Source of the DNA: Amyelois transitella
Taxonomy: Eukaryota > Arthropoda > Insecta > Lepidoptera > Pyralidae
Direction of reading: 5' to 3'
Assembly: GCF_032362555.1 (NCBI RefSeq)
Contig: NC_083514.1
Location: 5,565,001 to 5,629,000, forward strand
Length of the DNA: 64,000 nucleotides
In this document: one piece after another, positions 59,922 through 64,000 of the stretch
How the letters are laid out: every line of letters begins with the position of its first letter
Position numbering within the stretch: the first letter of the stretch is position 1
Translations under genes and position numbers: made by a program
The notes under the pieces: model-generated
What the model was told of the DNA's origin: nothing
Databases searched by the model: none
Seen by the model: only the letters and a program-made list of their open reading frames with translations

Positions 59922-60930
59922 ACAAAATATTAACCTTGATCTAAACAGCATTTGTACTTGCTCCATATTGTCTAAGATGACAACATTAAAGTAGTACTTG
60001 GAGTACTGAGGTCGATGATCCCTGATCTCGTTAAATGTTTTACATCCTGTCTGTCCTTATATGGATTTGATTGTATGGATTAATTTATATAACAATAGCC
60101 CGGTTTCAATGAGGCTTCTCATTTGTTTACTTCGATAATCTACTTGGGCAGACTTTTTTCTTTTATAAGACTTCTTTATGACTTCTTGTATGATTGGTTT
60201 TCTTATTAAAGAGAAATAAAATTGGTTATAAAAGTACATTTGCAAGAAATTATTAAAAAGAGTATCTATTAAATGGATTAGTTACATTAACTTTATGTAA
60301 TCGACACATTAAGAGGATCTTTAATTACAGGAAAAAAAGTAACTGAACTTATTTGAGAGCAAACAAGACATGAAGTACGAAATTGCAATTTTTCATTAAT
60401 TTTAATATTATTTACTTACTTAAAATAATCATTTTAGAAACTTCCTCTCCACAGTGTTGTTCAACATATCACGTTTCCCGATTATTCCTTCTGAAATATG
60501 GAAAATAGCACCCTTCCTAATTTGTTGTAATAAGTTCATGTTATATCCAAAGAGTAGCTATACGTATAAGCATAACGTTAAAGCTAAGCGGTCATTGCCG
60601 TGTATAGTTTGCAAGGATAAACTGACAACTTTAGGGATACTAATTAGTGGTTGGAGCAAAGCAATTAACTCCTCTGTTCGTTTCCAAAAGGAAACAGACG
60701 CTTTAGTTGTGGTCAACTAAATAGGGAGATTTTAAGTGATGTCTTTAAGTCGCCAACTCATTTGAAATACTAACTTTTAAGAATAAACAAAAGCCATCTT
60801 ATTTAGGATGTTGATCGCGTACTTGCTGCGACTGTGCGTCCATACTCATAATTTACATTGATTCCCAACTGACATTCGTATGTATATTTATTCCGTTATT
60901 GTTCATGAGAATCCAAGGACGAAGTCCACC
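59922..60930. other. Spacer between genes B and C
   Basis: AT-rich, no element or gene recognised; an open frame at 60,454-60,720 has no start codon or coding character that convinces. Confidence 0.5.
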
Positions 60931-60938
60931 TATAAATA
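60931..60938 (+). promoter_or_regulatory. TATA box of gene C
   Basis: TATAAATA, 31 bp before an initiator-like ACAGT (60,962) and 98 bp before the ATG. Confidence 0.65.
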
Positions 60939-61028
60939 TTGCAGGAATAATAAAAATAAGAACAGTCTGCTTTGTAAACTAAAGCCAGTGTTACAGGAAT
61001 TCCTTGATTAACCTCAAAAGTTACAATT

Positions 61029-62308
61029 ATGTTTGCCAAATTGGTAAGTTGTTTCCTAGAAGGGTTTTGATTACTATTCACAGATATATGTAAACAGGAT
61101 CTATATTTTGCCTTCTTGTCGCACTGGTATTTTTGTTGGATTGGATTCTTCTATATTTACAGGAGTAATAGTAACAGGATCTATATTTCTGCCTTCTTGT
61201 CGCTCTGGTATTTTTGTTCGATTAGATTCTTCTATATTATGTACTCCTGTGAATATAGAAGAATACAATCCGGCTTTTGCCATAATAGCTATATGTGTGT
61301 CAGATTTCAGTGATCGCCTTGGGGTCTCAGCGGATCAGTTAATTATGTGAAAATTAACTGATCCGCTGAGATATAATTAGGCTAAGAGCCAAGCCTAAAA
61401 AGCCTTTGAAGCCAGAGAAATTCTAGCATGAGATTCGAATAGTATAAAGAATCATAAATTAAAAGCTATTTTGAAAACCTGTTTATCATTATGATATGTT
61501 TACCACGTATTCTCAACGAAGTATTTGTTTCAAAGAAAAGCGGAAGTTCTTTGCAGATTTAAAATTAAAATTCCAATAATACTTGACCAATGATATGGCT
61601 ATCGGACACCAAACCTCCCTGGGACGTTAGCTTAAAAAAAAATAGTCTTTTTTTTCTTTTCACATTCTTTTACAAAATCCTAATAATGGGTCCACACCCT
61701 GTTCCTATACTAACCATCGATACATACAAAACCTATTATTTGTTTTAATTGACTTGTGTATTAAGGTTATGTTCCAATTTCTTTAATCGGAATTTCAAAT
61801 AAAAAAGTGTAAGCAAAACAGAATCCTTATAAGACATTACTTTGTAAGAAATATTATTTGTATTAAAGATCTGACACAAAAAGGTATCTGCATTTTTGCA
61901 CAATACTAGTGTCTTCATTATTTTAATTGGTCTTCTTTCTCCTGGTGTTTTTCTCGGTTATAGGTAGGTAAGGTTACCTCACTGGAGTGCGCCTTTTGAC
62001 CATGATCCTGAATAGGTAAAGTCAGGTTTTTACACCTCCGCAAGCTTCGCAGGTTGGTGATTATTCTAGTAGTATTAGTTAGCTATAAGGTTTATCTAAG
62101 GTACTGAAATAAAATCTTGTTACAGGTATTTTTATTTGCACTGATCGCTGTGACTTTCGCCCGTCCTCAGTACTACCCTAGCTACGGCTACAATGGCTAC
62201 AGTTCTGGTTACCCCAGCTACTACGGATATTCCGGATATTCGAGCCCCCTAGGATATTCAGGATACGGTTACGGATCACCTTATAATTACGGATATGGAT
62301 ATTACTGA
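61029..62308 (+). CDS. Small secreted Gly/Tyr-rich cuticle-type protein C (65 aa)
   Basis: Exon 1 is MFAKL (61,029-61,043, donor gtaagt); exon 2 is 62,126-62,308 after acceptor cttgttacag, phase 0. The signal peptide VFLFALIAVTFA ends before RPQYYPSYGYNGYSSG, followed by SGYPSYYGYSGYSSP and a YGYGSPYNYGYGYY end: a GY-rich low-complexity protein with no cysteines, like insect cuticle GYR/GGY proteins. Shares the split of exon 1 after five codons with genes A, B and D, so the four are a related cluster even though mature regions differ. Polyadenylation variant ATTAAA at 62,434. The intron holds a minus-strand repetitive frame (61,101-61,283) and a perfect hairpin. Confidence 0.88.
61093..61283 (-). 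repeat. About 80-bp tandem duplication encoding a repeated peptide (intron of gene C)
   Basis: Two units start at 61,093 and 61,173 (aacaggatctatatttt and aacaggatctatatttct). A further partial inverted copy lies near 61,239-61,262. On the minus strand a 60-codon ATG-to-stop frame (61,101-61,283) repeats NIEESNPTKIPVRQEG with few changes. Both units stay in frame. This may be a fragment of a coding minisatellite or a relict exon. I do not recognise the protein. Confidence 0.5.
61325..61371. repeat. Perfect hairpin, 20-bp arms, in gene C intron
   Basis: tctcagcggatcagttaatt (61,325-61,344) and its exact reverse complement (61,352-61,371), loop atgtgaa. Confidence 0.92.
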
Positions 62309-62433
62309 GTTTTAATGTACATTTTGATCTCTACTAACTGCCGAAATGTTTTGTCCATTTTGTTTCTTTATTTTTATTTTTTGTTGCCAATGTGATATAT
62401 TTTGTAATTATTTGAATATTTTTAAATGTAACA

Positions 62434-62439
62434 ATTAAA
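62434..62439 (+). terminator. Polyadenylation signal of gene C
   Basis: ATTAAA 125 nt after the TGA stop. Confidence 0.5.
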
Positions 62440-62895
62440 TATTTTAGTTCGCTATGTGAGTTTTATTTGTTAGGTATTAGTATGTTTGTTCTCCTTTAGA
62501 TTTGTTTTATTGTTTTCAGAAGCATTTTATTTTATATAAGTGCTAGAGCTATTTATTATCATGTTCTTGAAAATGCCCTCTTTAGGTTATGCAGACCACA
62601 GATATTAATTTATCAGATTTTGCTAAAATGCCGTTGGCATATTCAGTTTTTTTTGTCTTAAGTATACCTTTGATAGGATACCGATCGATCTTGCTTTATA
62701 GTCATAACGACCATAAAGTAGCGATCCTAATCTTGGACCCTATAATTTCATATGCGTAAGCGGTGATGGGTGACGCCTAACACGGATGTCGATTATCTTA
62801 GTACGTACAATGAATACATTTATTATTTTGAAGATCAAGGACACTTTTTGTCACATACACTGAGACAAGTACCGGGCGTGGTCGTTCCCATTTCG
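62440..62895. other. Spacer between genes C and D
   Basis: No feature recognised apart from the promoter region of gene D. Confidence 0.5.
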
Positions 62896-62903
62896 TATAT
62901 AAG
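62896..62903 (+). promoter_or_regulatory. TATA box of gene D
   Basis: TATATAAG, 66 bp before the ATG at 62,962. Confidence 0.65.
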
Positions 62904-62961
62904 ACAGTACAAACTTATCACATTTATTACTTGTGGTCACTCCTCAAAGTAAAACTTCAAC

Positions 62962-62976
62962 ATGTTCTTCAGACTG
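62962..62976 (+). CDS. First coding exon of small secreted gene D (continues past window)
   Basis: MFFRL followed by donor gtaagc, in the exact format of genes A-C and with the same TATA-to-ATG spacing. No second exon with a signal-peptide-like start is seen up to 64,000, so the intron is at least 1 kb or the exon lies outside. Confidence 0.6.
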
Positions 62977-64000
62977 GTAAGCATTTTAATAATTAGCTTA
63001 AGTTATAATAAAAAATACAAGATAAAAAGGTATACGACTGAACAAGAAATAATTCAGAAAAACTTTTTTAGATATGTGGTAAATTGTTTCTTTGCTTGTA
63101 AAATTACATAAATTAAAACAATATTTTACCAACCTTGATAACATAGCTTTGATAACAAATGCGCTGTTATGGGTATGTATATGACATGACAGTTTATGTG
63201 CAAACAATATTTTTAATGATGTCCGATTTATGGCCATCTGTGAAAAAATAAAGATCGAGGCTTGTAATTTGCCGATAAACTAACTGCCAAGCGTTTGGCA
63301 AAATATTTTATATGGTTTAAATGTATTGCTGATGGAATATAAAATATTAGTAGGTATGCTTGTTTAATGTCCATTGATCTAAGCCCAACTGTATAAGATA
63401 CCAGTGAACATTTTACTTATACGGTTAAATTACATATTGAAAGGTTCTTAGGTAAATTTTTGATCTTATATCGCACTTGGTCTAAGGTTCTTTTGATGTT
63501 CGGGCTAGTGCATATTGGCAGACCACGTTCACACCTCAACGCAAATTGCCGGTGACATTTACGCGACCGCTTTACTTTATCACGCGTAAAATATCGTAAC
63601 ATTTTTGCTTTATAAATGTAGTAGCTGTAGACTTCGCTACAATGCGCAAAGATAACATTAAATATGTCAGATTTTTAATGCTGTATAAAAATTTTGCAAT
63701 ATTTATACAAGCCGTATGACTGACGCTAGCCTAGTTAGGGTATCCTAGTAATATTCTAGTTATAATACAACATTAACAGTTGAAATACAACAGTGCAAGT
63801 ATTTAAGTCGCTTACTCAGGTTTTATACCTACTCGCTAATATCCACAAGAAGATAACGTGAGTGATAAGTAATAATACTTTGGTGAACTTTGTGAGATAC
63901 TTGTGGCCAATCCAAGGCGAAGAAAACAGTTTTTCTCAGATTAATAATGCTAGAATTATATTTATCTCTTTTTTAGAAGTTTCATTTTAGATTAATAAAT
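62977..64000. other. Probable intron of gene D, no other feature
   Basis: AT-rich sequence without recognised repeats or exons. Confidence 0.45.

Noticed and set aside
60454-60720. 88-codon open frame between genes B and C
   Set aside because: Begins at TTG, no signal peptide or promoter, and no recognisable motif.
1-64000. CRISPR arrays, operons, ribosome binding sites
   Set aside because: The sequence is eukaryotic; no regularly spaced direct repeats with spacers were seen.

Overview
This window looks like nuclear DNA from a moth or butterfly (Lepidoptera). It is AT-rich, with short GT-AG introns and small genes far apart. Many copies of one (TATG)n-tailed SINE are scattered through it, with short Helitron-like fragments ending in the lepidopteran 'tattataaatgcgaaag' motif. 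The right end carries tiny secreted cuticle-type genes. Species cannot be assigned from sequence alone, and all family names below come from motif recognition, not database searches.

Region 1 (1-11,100) holds two tandem gamma-glutamyl hydrolase (GGH) genes on the + strand with identical exon structure. The first starts upstream of the window: bases 1-13 are the end of its exon 1. Its intron 4 is enlarged by a 5'-truncated RTE-like LINE with an uninterrupted reading frame and a perfect 12-bp target-site duplication. The second gene is complete (337 codons, six exons).

Region 2 (11,100-50,300) is gene-poor and transposon-rich. Two DNA transposons appear complete. One is about 2.05 kb (20,713-22,760), with CACAGGCCT termini, a TAA duplication and a 561-aa zinc-cluster protein. 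The other is about 3.67 kb (28,929-32,599), with 31-bp inverted termini, an ATAT duplication, symmetric subterminal repeats and a 757-aa D-D-E/D-like protein. There is also a decayed Tc1/mariner relative, a foldback MITE, several LINE tails and many SINE copies. A GC-rich island near 28.1 kb carries two CRE palindromes. Twelve perfect or near-perfect short hairpins, unrelated in sequence, lie between 12 and 62 kb.

Region 3 (50,300-51,420) holds a minus-strand gene for a small Ser/Arg-rich protein, with a TATA box and initiator-like start.

Region 4 (55,600-64,000) is a cluster of four small secreted-protein genes (three complete, one running off the end). Each has a TATA box 60-100 bp upstream of a first coding exon of exactly five codons (MFxxL/I), then a phase-0 intron and one further coding exon in the three complete genes. 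Two of them, in opposite orientation about 3 kb apart, share 206 of 210 bases of exon 2 although introns, UTRs and flanks do not match, which suggests gene conversion.
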